From NCBI GenBank assembly GCA_965203135.1, contig CBDBBO010000001.1, forward strand, positions 2,020,821-2,084,820: DNA of 64,000 bases. Reading direction: 5' to 3'. Positions within the stretch are counted from its first letter, which is position 1. Every line of letters begins with the position of its first letter. A model generated the notes under the pieces. It was not told the DNA's origin, did not search any database, and was given only the letters and a program-made list of their open reading frames with translations. The DNA is from CATOSD01 sp965203135. GTDB lineage: Bacteria > Chloroflexota > Dehalococcoidia > Lucifugimonadales > CATOSD01. A program made the position numbers and the translations under genes. This document shows, in pieces, positions 41,143-48,938 of the stretch.

Positions 41143-42522
41143 ATGGCATCGCGATTCAGGGCGCTGCCGAGCGTCGACCGGGTGATGAGCGACTCGCGCG
41201 TGGACGCGCTGGCGGGCGCCTACTCGCGGCGCGCCGTCCTGGAGCTGGTGCGGGAGCGGCTCGCCGTCGCCAGGCGGCGCATCGCGGAGAACGGCGCCGA
41301 CGCGCCCGGCCTCGACGAGCTGGCGAGCGACGTCGCCGCCCAGGCGCGGACGCGCTTCGGCTCCTGGCCCCGCCGCGTGATCAACGCCACCGGCGTCGTG
41401 CTGCACACCAACCTGGGCCGCGCGCCGCTGAGCGAAGCGGCGTCCGACGCCGTGCGCGAGGCCGCGGCGGGATTCGGCGACCTGGAGCTGGACCTTTCCA
41501 CCGGGCGGCGCGGCTCCCGACAGGCCGCGGTCGCCCGCCACGTCTGCGAGCTGACGGGCACAGAGGCGGCCATGGTCGTGAACAACAACGCCTCCGCCGT
41601 GCTGCTGGGTCTCGCCGCCATCGCGGCCGGCAAGCAGGTCATCGTCTCGCGCGGCGAGGCGGTGGAGATCGGCGGCGGCTTCCGCATCCCCGACGTGCTC
41701 AGGCAGAGCGGCGCTGAGCTCGTCGAGGTCGGCACAACCAACCGCACCTACGCACGCGACTTTGAGGACGCTATCGGAGAGGACACCGGCGCGCTGCTGC
41801 TCGTCCACGCGAGCAACTTCCGCGTCATGGGCTTCACGCACTCGCCCGAAATAGCCGAGCTTGCAGAGATTGGCCGCAGGCGCGGCGTTCCGGTGCTGCA
41901 CGACCTGGGCAGCGGATGCCTGCTCGAGACCGAGCGGTTCGGGCTGGCCCACGAGCCGATGCCGCAGGAGAGCGCCGCGGCGGGCGTGGACGTGATGTTC
42001 TTCTCGGGCGACAAGCTGCTCGGCGGGCCGCAGGCGGGCATTATTGCCGGCACCCGCCGCATGGTGGACGTGGTGTCCCGACATCCGCTTGCGCGGGCCG
42101 TGCGCATCGACAAGCTGAGCATGGCGGCGCTGAACGCGACGCTGCTTCACTACGTGAAGGGCGAGGCCGAGCGGCAGGTACCAGTCTGGCGCATGATAGG
42201 CGCCAAGCCGGACGATCTTCGCGCCAGGGCCGAGCGTTGGCGCCGCGCGATTCCCAGCGAGGCGTGCGACGCGCGCGTCGTGGAGGCGGCGTCCGCCATC
42301 GGTGGCGGCAGCCTGCCGGGCGAGACTCTGCCTACCTGGGCGCTGTCCGTGTCCGGCGTGGATGCCGCGCGGCTCGCCGAGCGGCTGCGCGCGGCCGACC
42401 CGCCGGTGGTCGGGCGAGTGGAGCGCGATGCGCTGCTGCTGGACCCGCGCACGGTGCTGTACGACGAGGACGACGCGCTGCTCGCCGCGCTGGCGGGGGC
42501 GTTTGAGACGGAAACGCAATAA
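41143..42522 (+). CDS. selA: L-seryl-tRNA(Sec) selenium transferase
   Basis: A 459-residue PLP enzyme that converts seryl-tRNA(Sec) to selenocysteyl-tRNA(Sec). RALPSVDRVMSDSRV is the N-terminal SelA signature, INATGVVLHTNLGRAPLSEA the middle signature, NNNASAVLLGLAAIAAGKQV follows, and FFSGDKLLGGPQAGII contains the PLP lysine Lys291. Length is normal for SelA. GGGGGG precedes ATG 41143 and a perfect -10 TATAAT stands at 41103-41108. It implies selenoprotein synthesis, yet selB, selD and tRNA-Sec are not in this window. Confidence 0.95.
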   Translation: MASRFRALPSVDRVMSDSRVDALAGAYSRRAVLELVRERLAVARRRIAENGADAPGLDELASDVAAQARTRFGSWPRRVINATGVVLHTNLGRAPLSEAASDAVREAAAGFGDLELDLSTGRRGSRQAAVARHVCELTGTEAAMVVNNNASAVLLGLAAIAAGKQVIVSRGEAVEIGGGFRIPDVLRQSGAELVEVGTTNRTYARDFEDAIGEDTGALLLVHASNFRVMGFTHSPEIAELAEIGRRRGVPVLHDLGSGCLLETERFGLAHEPMPQESAAAGVDVMFFSGDKLLGGPQAGIIAGTRRMVDVVSRHPLARAVRIDKLSMAALNATLLHYVKGEAERQVPVWRMIGAKPDDLRARAERWRRAIPSEACDARVVEAASAIGGGSLPGETLPTWALSVSGVDAARLAERLRAADPPVVGRVERDALLLDPRTVLYDEDDALLAALAGAFETETQ

Positions 42523-42535
42523 GGAGGATAAAACC

Positions 42536-43225
42536 GTGAGACCGAACATAGAATACGAACCAAGCTACACACTGCTGACGGTGGAGCTCGACTCGGGCGA
42601 GTCGATCAAGGCGGAGCCGGGCGCGATGGTGGCGCAAGAGGGCGTGGACATGGCCACGGGCATGGGAGGCGGCGGCATAATGGGCGGACTCAAGAGGATG
42701 ATGGGCGGCGAGTCCTTCTCCGTCAACACGTTCACCGCGCAGAGCGGCGGCGGCTGGGTAAGCCTCGCGCCGTCCACCCCCGGCGACATCGTGCCGTTCC
42801 GCCTGGACCCTGGCAAAAACCTGTTCATCCAGGGCGGGTCTTACATGGCGTCAACCGAGAACGTGGATACCGACACGCAGTTCCAGGGGCTCAGGGGCCT
42901 GTTCAGCGGAGAGAACATGTTCTTCCTGCGGGCGTTCTCCAGGAGCGGCTCCGGCGTGGTGTACATCACCTCCTTCGGCGCGATAAAGCAGGTGACAGTG
43001 CATCCGGGCAAGGAGCTTGTGGTGGACACGGGCCACCTAGTGGCCTTCACGGACGACGTGGAGTACTCGGTGGGCAAGGTGGGCGGCATCCGCTCCCTGA
43101 TAGGCGGAGGCGAGGGTCTGGTGATGAAGTTCCGGGGCAGCGGCAGCGTGTGGATACAGACACGCAACGTCCAGTCCCTCGCGGACATCCTACTCCCGTT
43201 CCTGCCCACCAACCGCAGCAACTAG
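42536..43225 (+). CDS. TIGR00266/AIM24 family protein
   Basis: A 229-residue protein of the AIM24 (TIGR00266) family, built of beta-strands around a double-stranded helix fold. SGESIKAEPGAMVAQEGVDM (about residues 20-39), GGGIMGGLKRMMGGESFSVN, and GLRGLFSGENMFFLRAFSRSG then YITSFGAIKQVTVHPGKELV are typical landmarks. The mitochondrial member supports inner-membrane organisation; the bacterial role is unknown. GTG 42536 follows AAGGAGG by 8 bases. It lies 13 bp behind selA, suggesting co-transcription, but a functional link is not known. Confidence 0.9.
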   Translation: MRPNIEYEPSYTLLTVELDSGESIKAEPGAMVAQEGVDMATGMGGGGIMGGLKRMMGGESFSVNTFTAQSGGGWVSLAPSTPGDIVPFRLDPGKNLFIQGGSYMASTENVDTDTQFQGLRGLFSGENMFFLRAFSRSGSGVVYITSFGAIKQVTVHPGKELVVDTGHLVAFTDDVEYSVGKVGGIRSLIGGGEGLVMKFRGSGSVWIQTRNVQSLADILLPFLPTNRSN

Positions 43226-43322
43226 GGGACTACCCTATGGCCTCCTCTCCCCACACTCATTGCCATTCCGAGCTTGCCGAGGAATCTAAAGGTCATGTGC
43301 AGCAGAGGGTGAAGGCATTGTC

Positions 43323-44678
43323 GTGACGCTGTTCGAGGACAGGGCGAAGCGGGAGTTGGCGCGCGGCGCGCCGCTGGCCGCGCGGATGCGGCCCCGCACG
43401 TTCGACGAGTTCGTCGGGCAGAGTCACGTCGTCGGCCCCGACTCGGTGCTGCGACGCAGCATCGAGGCCGACCAGCTACCCTCCATCATCCTGTGGGGGC
43501 CGCCCGGCACCGGCAAGACCACGCTGGCCACTCTCATAGCCGGCCAGACCAGGAGCCATTTCGAGCGCGTCAGCGGCGTGGCGTCCGGCGTGGCCGACCT
43601 GCGGCGCATCGCGGCGGAGGCCAGGGAGCGGCTGGGGACCCACGGCGAGCGCACGCTGCTGTTCGTGGACGAGATCCACCGCTTCAACAAGGCGCAGCAG
43701 GACGTCGTCCTTCCCTACGTCGAGGACGGCACGTTCGCCCTCATCGGCGCGACCACGGAGAATCCGTCGTTCGAGGTGGTGTCGCCGCTGCTGTCGCGGG
43801 CGCGGGTGTTCGCGCTCGAGTCCCTCACCGACGACGAGGTGGCGGGCATCGTCGCCACGGCGCTGGAGGACCGCGAGCGTGGCCTCGGCGGGTCGAACGC
43901 CGCGCTGGACGATGAGGCACTCGCCGCGCTGGTGAACCTGGCAAACGGCGACGCCCGCTCGGCGCTCAACGCGCTGGAGCTCGCCGTGTCCGCGACGCCC
44001 CCGGACGCGGGCGGCGCGCGCCTCGTGACGCAGCCGGTGGTCGAGGAGGCGATGCAGCGCCGCTCGCTGAGGCACGACAAGGCGGGCGACCTCCACTACG
44101 ACACCATATCGGCGTTCATCAAGTCTGTGCGGGCGTCTGATCCCGACGCGGCGGTGTACTGGCTGGCGCGGATGCTGGAGGCGGGGGAGGACCCGCTGTT
44201 CGTGGCGCGGCGGCTGGTGGTGCTCGCGGCGGAGGACATCGGCATGGCCGCGCCCATGGCGCTGACGGTTGCGGTGGCGGCCCAGCAGGCGGTGCACTTC
44301 ATCGGCATGCCGGAGGGTCGCATCCCGCTCGCCGAGGCGACGGTCTACCTGGCGACCGCGCCCAAGAGCAACGCCGCCTACTCCGCCATCGAGCGCGCCA
44401 TGGAGGACGTGCGGCGGACGCGGAACGAGCCGGTGCCGCTGCACCTGCGCAACGCGGTGACGGGCCTTATGAAGGACATGGGCTACGGCAAGGGCTACCG
44501 CTACGCCCACGAGTACGAGGGCCACTTCACGCCAACGCAGAACCTGCCGGACAGCCTGGCCGGCCGGCGCTACTACGACGCCAGCGACCAGGGCTACGAG
44601 CGCGAGGTGGCCGAGCGCATGCGCCGCTGGTGGGGGCAGCGTGCGACTGGCGGTGAGGACAACCAACCACCGAGATAG
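43323..44678 (+). CDS. rarA: replication-associated recombination protein A (RarA/MgsA)
   Basis: A 451-residue clamp-loader-like AAA+ ATPase, active at stalled replication forks. PLAARMRPRTFDEFVGQSHV precedes the Walker A GPPGTGKT (about residues 59-66), Walker B LFVDEIHRFNKAQQD follows, and sensor-1 GATTENPSFEV is present. The C-terminal tetramerisation domain has DAAVYWLARMLEAGEDPLFV and ends with PLHLRNAVTGLMKDMGYGKG, then YRYAHEYEGHF. All motifs are normal, so it should be active. It starts at GTG with a weak site. Codon use matches its neighbours. Confidence 0.95.
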   Translation: MTLFEDRAKRELARGAPLAARMRPRTFDEFVGQSHVVGPDSVLRRSIEADQLPSIILWGPPGTGKTTLATLIAGQTRSHFERVSGVASGVADLRRIAAEARERLGTHGERTLLFVDEIHRFNKAQQDVVLPYVEDGTFALIGATTENPSFEVVSPLLSRARVFALESLTDDEVAGIVATALEDRERGLGGSNAALDDEALAALVNLANGDARSALNALELAVSATPPDAGGARLVTQPVVEEAMQRRSLRHDKAGDLHYDTISAFIKSVRASDPDAAVYWLARMLEAGEDPLFVARRLVVLAAEDIGMAAPMALTVAVAAQQAVHFIGMPEGRIPLAEATVYLATAPKSNAAYSAIERAMEDVRRTRNEPVPLHLRNAVTGLMKDMGYGKGYRYAHEYEGHFTPTQNLPDSLAGRRYYDASDQGYEREVAERMRRWWGQRATGGEDNQPPR

Positions 44679-44722
44679 GTCTCACTCCAGTTCGTCTCCT
44701 CGTCTGGCGGACTCCAAGCCTT

Positions 44723-45255
44723 CTATCCGTCAGCAAGTTGCGTTCCACAGTTGATGCAGTACGTATGCTGAGCCCCGGCGTGCCTCCCGCAGTTTGCGCA
44801 TGTTGCGACTTGTTCCGAAGTGGTCCGGGCCGCGTAGCCGGCGAGCACCACTGCCGCAATGCCACAGAGGGCGATGGAGGCGGCCTTGGTCACGACTTCA
44901 TTGACTTCCAAATGCAGCCAGAGCATGAAGGTCAAGAAAACGAGGACCGCCATCCCTGTTAATGACAGGGCAACCATGCGCCAACGCCTGACTATTCTCG
45001 ACAATGGTACCTTGAGAGAGAATATTCCAATTGACCAGGCGGCTACAGCGATGGCAACGTATAGCTGCATAAAGAAACCACTGTTTGGTCCGTCGTCGGA
45101 GAATCCGAACATGAAAATCAGCGTACCTGAGGCCACCATCGCGAGAAGCAAGAGAAAGACGATCGCAAATCTCCCGGCCCGACTGTGTCGGGAAACAGCG
45201 ACGGTCGAGTGTACCGCACCGAGAATCGCGATCGCTACTGAGACTAGTACAGCCC
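44723..45255 (-). pseudogene. 3' part of a membrane/zinc-ribbon gene split by an IS
   Basis: The C-terminal part of the gene whose 5' part lies at 46437-47774. Its frame is open from the target duplication at 45255 to the stop at 44723, and continues the 5' frame exactly if the element and one 10-bp copy are removed. It encodes more membrane helices (SGFFMQLYVAIAVAAWSIGI, MVALSLTGMAVLVFLTFMLW, ASIALCGIAAVVLAGYAAR) and a C-terminal zinc ribbon with CANCGR...CINCGT. It could be translated separately from a TTG codon at 45151, which I consider unlikely to be useful. Confidence 0.82.
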
Positions 45256-46482
45256 CAGGGCAATCGCATCTTAATGGTTAAGCACTTTGAGCAGGTAATC
45301 AGTGTCCCATCCGGCACGCTTGCGCTTGGCGGCTATGCCCACCTTGAGCGAACTCTCCTGCTTCAGCAGGTTTAGCGCCATTCGCCGTATCACGCTCAGT
45401 GTTTCCGCAGAGTTGCCCTTCCTCGCCCTCGACGCATCCTCGCCGAACGATACGTCGAGCGACCAGTGGACGCAGTTCTCTATCCCCCAGTGTCCTCGAA
45501 CCGCCTCAAGCAGCAGCTTGGCGTTCCCGGGCAGGCTTGATATGTAATAGCGCCGCTGCCGCGTCCTCTTATCATCCACTACCCGCTCACTCTCCACCAT
45601 CGCCACGCTCCTCAGCTTCGCCCACTCGCCGCACTCGTTGAAGTAGAGGATGTGGTCAGCGTCTGAGACGGCCCAGCAGCGACGGGTCTCCATACGATTG
45701 CGGCTCTTCTCCACCGTCTCGTACCTGTCATGCTCCAGTTCCGCAAAGTCCGTTCTCAGCGCCTGGTCGAACATCTCCACCACCTCGTCGTGCAGACTGA
45801 CCTGGTTCTCCTTCAGAGCCAGCGCGTAATCGGCGCCCTCATCCACTATCTTGCGCGAGATGCTCTTTTGGCATCCCATCGCGTCTATCGTGACTATACA
45901 GCCGTTCAACTCCAGCATCTCAAGCAGCCTGGGTATGGCGGTTATCTCGTTGGACTTGTCGTCCACCTTGACCTGGCCCAGCACCATCCTGTTGGCCGAC
46001 GCCCACGCGCTCACCATGTGGATGGCGGCCTTGCCCGCATCCCTGTCATGGGAGCGTCTGAGCGTCTTGCCGTCTATCGCCACTATCTGTCCATCGGTGA
46101 TGTCGCTGATCCCCTTGACCCACTCGATGAAGCATCTCTGGAACTGCTCGGCGTCTATGGCCGCGAACACTCTGCCGAAGGTGTCGTGGGAAGGAACGCC
46201 GTTGGGCATCTCCAAGAACCGCTCTAACCACTCCCTCTTTGAATTTCCGAACAGTTCCACGTCCACCCAGGAGTCGGCTCCGCACAAGACACCCAATATG
46301 GTGATTGCGATGATGTCCGACAACTCGTGGCGCTTGGTGCGCTCCATCCTGGGGTCGTCGAGTTCGGTGAAAAACGCTATCAGAGACGTCGCTTGTTGGT
46401 TTTCCATGAGGCCACTCCCTAACTCAAGACTGACCTCTATCTTATACAATACCTTGTAACGCGTTTAGATGCGATTGCCCTG
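45256..46482 (-). mobile_element. complete ISAs1-family insertion sequence
   Basis: A 1,227-bp element with perfect 16-bp terminal inverted repeats, CAGGGCAATCGCATCT at 45256-45271 and its complement at 46467-46482. It is flanked by a 10-bp direct repeat AGTACAGCCC (45246-45255 and 46483-46492), the target duplication. One transposase gene fills it. Length, ends, duplication and transposase all match the ISAs1 family. Intact ends and perfect duplication suggest a recent insertion. Confidence 0.95.
45271..46407 (-). CDS. ISAs1 family transposase
   Basis: A 378-residue DDE transposase. It opens MENQQATSLIAFFTELDDPR, as in H-repeat associated and ISAs1 proteins, and has DITDGQIVAIDGKTLRRSHD with the first Asp (Asp112), ELNGCIVTIDAMGCQKSISR with the second Asp (Asp175), and YYISSLPGNAKLLLEAVRGHWGIEN, the family's C-terminal signature with the Glu. 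ATG 46407 has GGGAG 8 bases upstream; the frame extends 14 codons further without a site. The stop codon at 45271-45273 includes the last base of the inverted repeat. No frameshift is visible, so it is probably active. Confidence 0.93.
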   Translation of the reverse strand: MENQQATSLIAFFTELDDPRMERTKRHELSDIIAITILGVLCGADSWVDVELFGNSKREWLERFLEMPNGVPSHDTFGRVFAAIDAEQFQRCFIEWVKGISDITDGQIVAIDGKTLRRSHDRDAGKAAIHMVSAWASANRMVLGQVKVDDKSNEITAIPRLLEMLELNGCIVTIDAMGCQKSISRKIVDEGADYALALKENQVSLHDEVVEMFDQALRTDFAELEHDRYETVEKSRNRMETRRCWAVSDADHILYFNECGEWAKLRSVAMVESERVVDDKRTRQRRYYISSLPGNAKLLLEAVRGHWGIENCVHWSLDVSFGEDASRARKGNSAETLSVIRRMALNLLKQESSLKVGIAAKRKRAGWDTDYLLKVLNH

Positions 46483-47774
46483 AGTACAGCCCCGACAGTC
46501 AAGAGCAGGTAGAATTCGAAGAGAGGACCCTGGACATACGAAGGTAGGACAAAAAAGGATCCTGCAACGATTGCTACGATGGCACCGATTGCAAGAAGTA
46601 GGATTGCAACGGTCCGCAACAAATCCCCGAGCTGGTACTGGGAAGCCATCAGTCCGAACGCTGTCATCGAGACACATAGGGCCAGGGCTGCTGCCCAGAA
46701 CTCTATATCCGAAAGAAGTAGTCGTGTCTTGCCCTCGAACGAAAAGTCGGTTGGCTCATACGGGCCTACGGCGACTGCCGTCCATTCCCCGGCGGGTGTC
46801 CCTGTCACGACGCCCTGAATTCCTAGAGCCACTACCAAGTTGCCACTCAAGTCGTCATAAACAATTCCCAGCGGCCGAGTTGCGATAACCCGCACCTCGT
46901 AAAGCTTCTCAGTCGAGACCTTTTGCACCCAGACGTTCCCCTTTTCTCTAAGGTGTGCGGTGGAGTAGACGACCTCCTCTTGGCCGCCGTCGGCATTGAC
47001 CCGCAGGACGCGCGGTCCGTCGAGCGTGAATCGGCCTCTGGGCGTATCCACGCTCTCGCGGCCCCAATCGACACTTTCCAACCTCTGTTCGGCTGGGTTC
47101 CAGGTCAAGCCGCCGTCAACGCTAAGGTAGGTATCGTCGATGCTACGGAAGTCTTTATAGTTGACGTCGGCGACAATCGATCCGTCAACAGAAACACCAA
47201 CTCCGCGAACGCCATTCAGCGAGTCTGGCGGCGTGCTGGCCACGCTCGCCAGCGCCGCCACCCCCGCCACCAGCACGGCCCACCGCAGCCGCATCGCGCC
47301 CGCGGCCGGCACCTCGCGCCGCCACACCCAAAGCGCGGCGCCCCACGCCAGCGGGATGACCAGCGAGTCCGTCGCGTCCCGGGGAGACCCTGCGGCGCCG
47401 CCCGCCAGCGAGATGCCGCGCATGATCCAGTCGTGGACCGGCTCGAAGGTGTTGAACGCGGCGTAGAGGATCGGCAGACCGACGTAGGCGGCGAGGAACG
47501 CTACGCGTCGCGCGCGCAAGTTGCCCCGCACCACGAACGACAGCATGAACGTCAGCAGCGGCAGCGCGAAGATGAGCCACGCCAGGTCGCTGAGCTTGCC
47601 GGTGAGCCACGAGTGGGGCCACAGCGACTTGAGCAGCAGGTCGTTCAGCAGCAGCACGCCCAGCGCGGCGACGGTCGCGGGGTGCGTCAGCGCGGACTCC
47701 GCGCGGCGTCGGAAGTCGCCGTCGCCCGCCCAGGTCGGCCAGCGTAGATGGCGCGATTTGGAAAGTGACTTCAT
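46437..47774 (-). pseudogene. 5' part of a membrane/zinc-ribbon gene split by an IS
   Basis: A 445-residue open frame. The first 430 residues are host sequence; the last 15 (LRAIASKRVTRYCIR) come from the IS end. It encodes N-terminal helices (ATVAALGVLLLNDLLLKSLW, DLAWLIFALPLLTFMLSFVV, VAFLAAYVGLPILYAAF), an extracytoplasmic beta-rich domain of about 170 residues with TYLSVDGGLTWNPAEQ, an Asp-box-like strand, and two more helices before the break. The rejoined protein would have 604 residues. No known family is recognised. ATG 47774 has no ribosome site; a promoter with the -10 six bases upstream suggests a leaderless messenger. Confidence 0.85.
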
Positions 47775-47780
47775 TTGCGG

Positions 47781-47809
47781 ATTCTAGTTGGGGTTGCGGC
47801 GCATGGCAA
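47781..47809 (-). promoter_or_regulatory. leaderless promoter of the interrupted gene
   Basis: Minus strand: TTGCCA (47804-47809), 17 bp, TAGAAT (47781-47786), then CCGCAA and ATG at 47774. The spacing puts the transcription start on the A of the ATG. Confidence 0.6.
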
Positions 47810-48020
47810 GGACACAGACCAGTTCACCGACCCCTGCCACTCCCCCGGAGACCCCAACACACGCCCGACCAGACCCCCGCACCCCGAAAATTCCGTCACT
47901 TTCCTGCGCCACCCGTTCCCGGCCGTGCTCCATCCATTCTCATCCACGCCCCACCAGTTCCCATTCCTGCGCAGTTTCTCCCCACAAATTCGCCCCAGTC
48001 CCGCAAATTCGCCAACGGTA

Positions 48021-48049
48021 TTGATAGGCCCGCACATACGTGCTATTAT
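48021..48049 (+). promoter_or_regulatory. orphan promoter-like sequence with extended -10
   Basis: TTGATA, 17 bp, TATTAT with ACGTGC directly before the -10. No gene follows within 370 bases, and the next gene has its own promoter. Confidence 0.45.
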
Positions 48050-48365
48050 CCCACACGGCAGGGGCGGCTTTCAAACTCGCCCGTGGGACCGACCCGCCCC
48101 AGGCATCCGTCGGAACGTTGAAGACTGATCTCTGGCCACCGGCCACTGACCACCGACTCTGTGTCCTCTTCTGCCACGCCGCGTGACGCTTATGCCCTGA
48201 ATTGCCCAGGCCGGCAGTACAGAACTGCGCAGGACCGCCGGCGCCCTCAGCTACGAATCCAACAGAATGGCGCAGAATCGAGCAGCTTTCGCCTCCCCCC
48301 TCTCGCGGCGATGACGGTGGAAGGGGCAGCGAGGGCGGTGCGGGCAACGCTCACGGCCCCGCCGG

Positions 48366-48394
48366 TTGGATTCGGGCGCGCTTTGTACTATTAT
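48366..48394 (+). promoter_or_regulatory. promoter of the zinc-ribbon/thiolase pair
   Basis: TTGGAT, 17 bp, TATTAT. Predicted start near 48401, a 25-base leader containing the GGAGG of the first gene. Confidence 0.55.
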
Positions 48395-48425
48395 CTGTCT
48401 CAACCACAATGGAGGTCTTACCGAC

Positions 48426-48836
48426 ATGGTGAAACAGGGCGTGATACCCGACGAACTTACCAAGCCCTTCTGGGATGCTGCCAACGAGCACCGGCTGGTG
48501 ATCCAGAACTGCTCGAAGTGCGAACGGCTGCAGAATCCGCCGCTGGAGTCGTGCTCCGCGTGCGGCCTGGCCGACGGCCTGGAGTGGAAGCAGATGAGCG
48601 GCAAGGGCACCATCTACAACTACTGCGTGGTGTACGACTGCCCGATTGCCTCGCTGCAGGAGGACCAGCCCTTCAACCTGGCCGTGGTCATGCTGGACGA
48701 GGACCAGGGCATCCAGATGTACTCCCACCTTCCGGGAGTGCCGATTGACGACGTGCCGGTGGGCGCCGCCGTCGAGGTGGTGTTCGAGGAGACCGCGAAC
48801 GGCCAGCTCGTGCCTGAATGGAAGGTGGCGGACTGA
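48426..48836 (+). CDS. zinc-ribbon OB-fold protein (DUF35)
   Basis: A 136-residue DUF35-type protein. PFWDAANEHRLVIQNCSKCE and LESCSACGLADGLEWKQMSG give a rubredoxin-like zinc ribbon with CxxC pairs (Cys29/Cys32 and Cys43/Cys46), followed by the OB-fold with GKGTIYNYCVVYDCP. Such proteins bind the acyl-CoA end of partner thiolases and, in steroid side-chain breakdown, make an aldolase complex with them. The thiolase-like partner is 103 bp downstream. GGAGG precedes ATG 48426. Confidence 0.88.
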   Translation: MVKQGVIPDELTKPFWDAANEHRLVIQNCSKCERLQNPPLESCSACGLADGLEWKQMSGKGTIYNYCVVYDCPIASLQEDQPFNLAVVMLDEDQGIQMYSHLPGVPIDDVPVGAAVEVVFEETANGQLVPEWKVAD

Positions 48837-48870
48837 GGGAGCATTCCAAGAAGAGACTTCAGATGGTCCT

Positions 48871-48907
48871 CCTCTCCCTTGACGGGAGAGGATTGAGGTG
48901 AGGGTGA
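48871..48907 (+). repeat. dispersed hairpin repeat, copy 4 (diverged)
   Basis: CCTCTCCCTTGACGGGAGAG, then GATTGAGGTGAGGGTGA. Layout as the other copies but clearly diverged. It lies between the zinc-ribbon and thiolase genes. Confidence 0.65.
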
Positions 48908-48938
48908 AAGCGACGCACAACTTTAGGGGGCAACTGAA

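Larger units (their letters stand above)
47775..48425. other. 650-bp C-rich gap without a credible gene
   Basis: Open frames here read as proline- and arginine-rich shadow peptides with no ribosome sites. The left 250 bases are strongly C-rich on the plus strand, with repeated words such as TTCCCATTCCTGCGCAGTTT. A plus-strand promoter-like sequence lies at 48021-48049, a GGGGCGG/CCGCCCC hairpin at about 48061-48100, and the promoter of the next gene at 48366-48394. A non-coding transcript from 48056 is possible. Confidence 0.55.

Noticed and set aside
45130..45160. Independent small zinc-ribbon gene starting at 45151
   Set aside because: Its frame continues unbroken to the IS target site and joins the other half of the gene exactly, so it is a fragment.
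47775..48128. Open frame of 117 codons on the plus strand, and several overlapping ones
   Set aside because: C-rich shadow frames in all phases with no start signal; no domain-like sequence.
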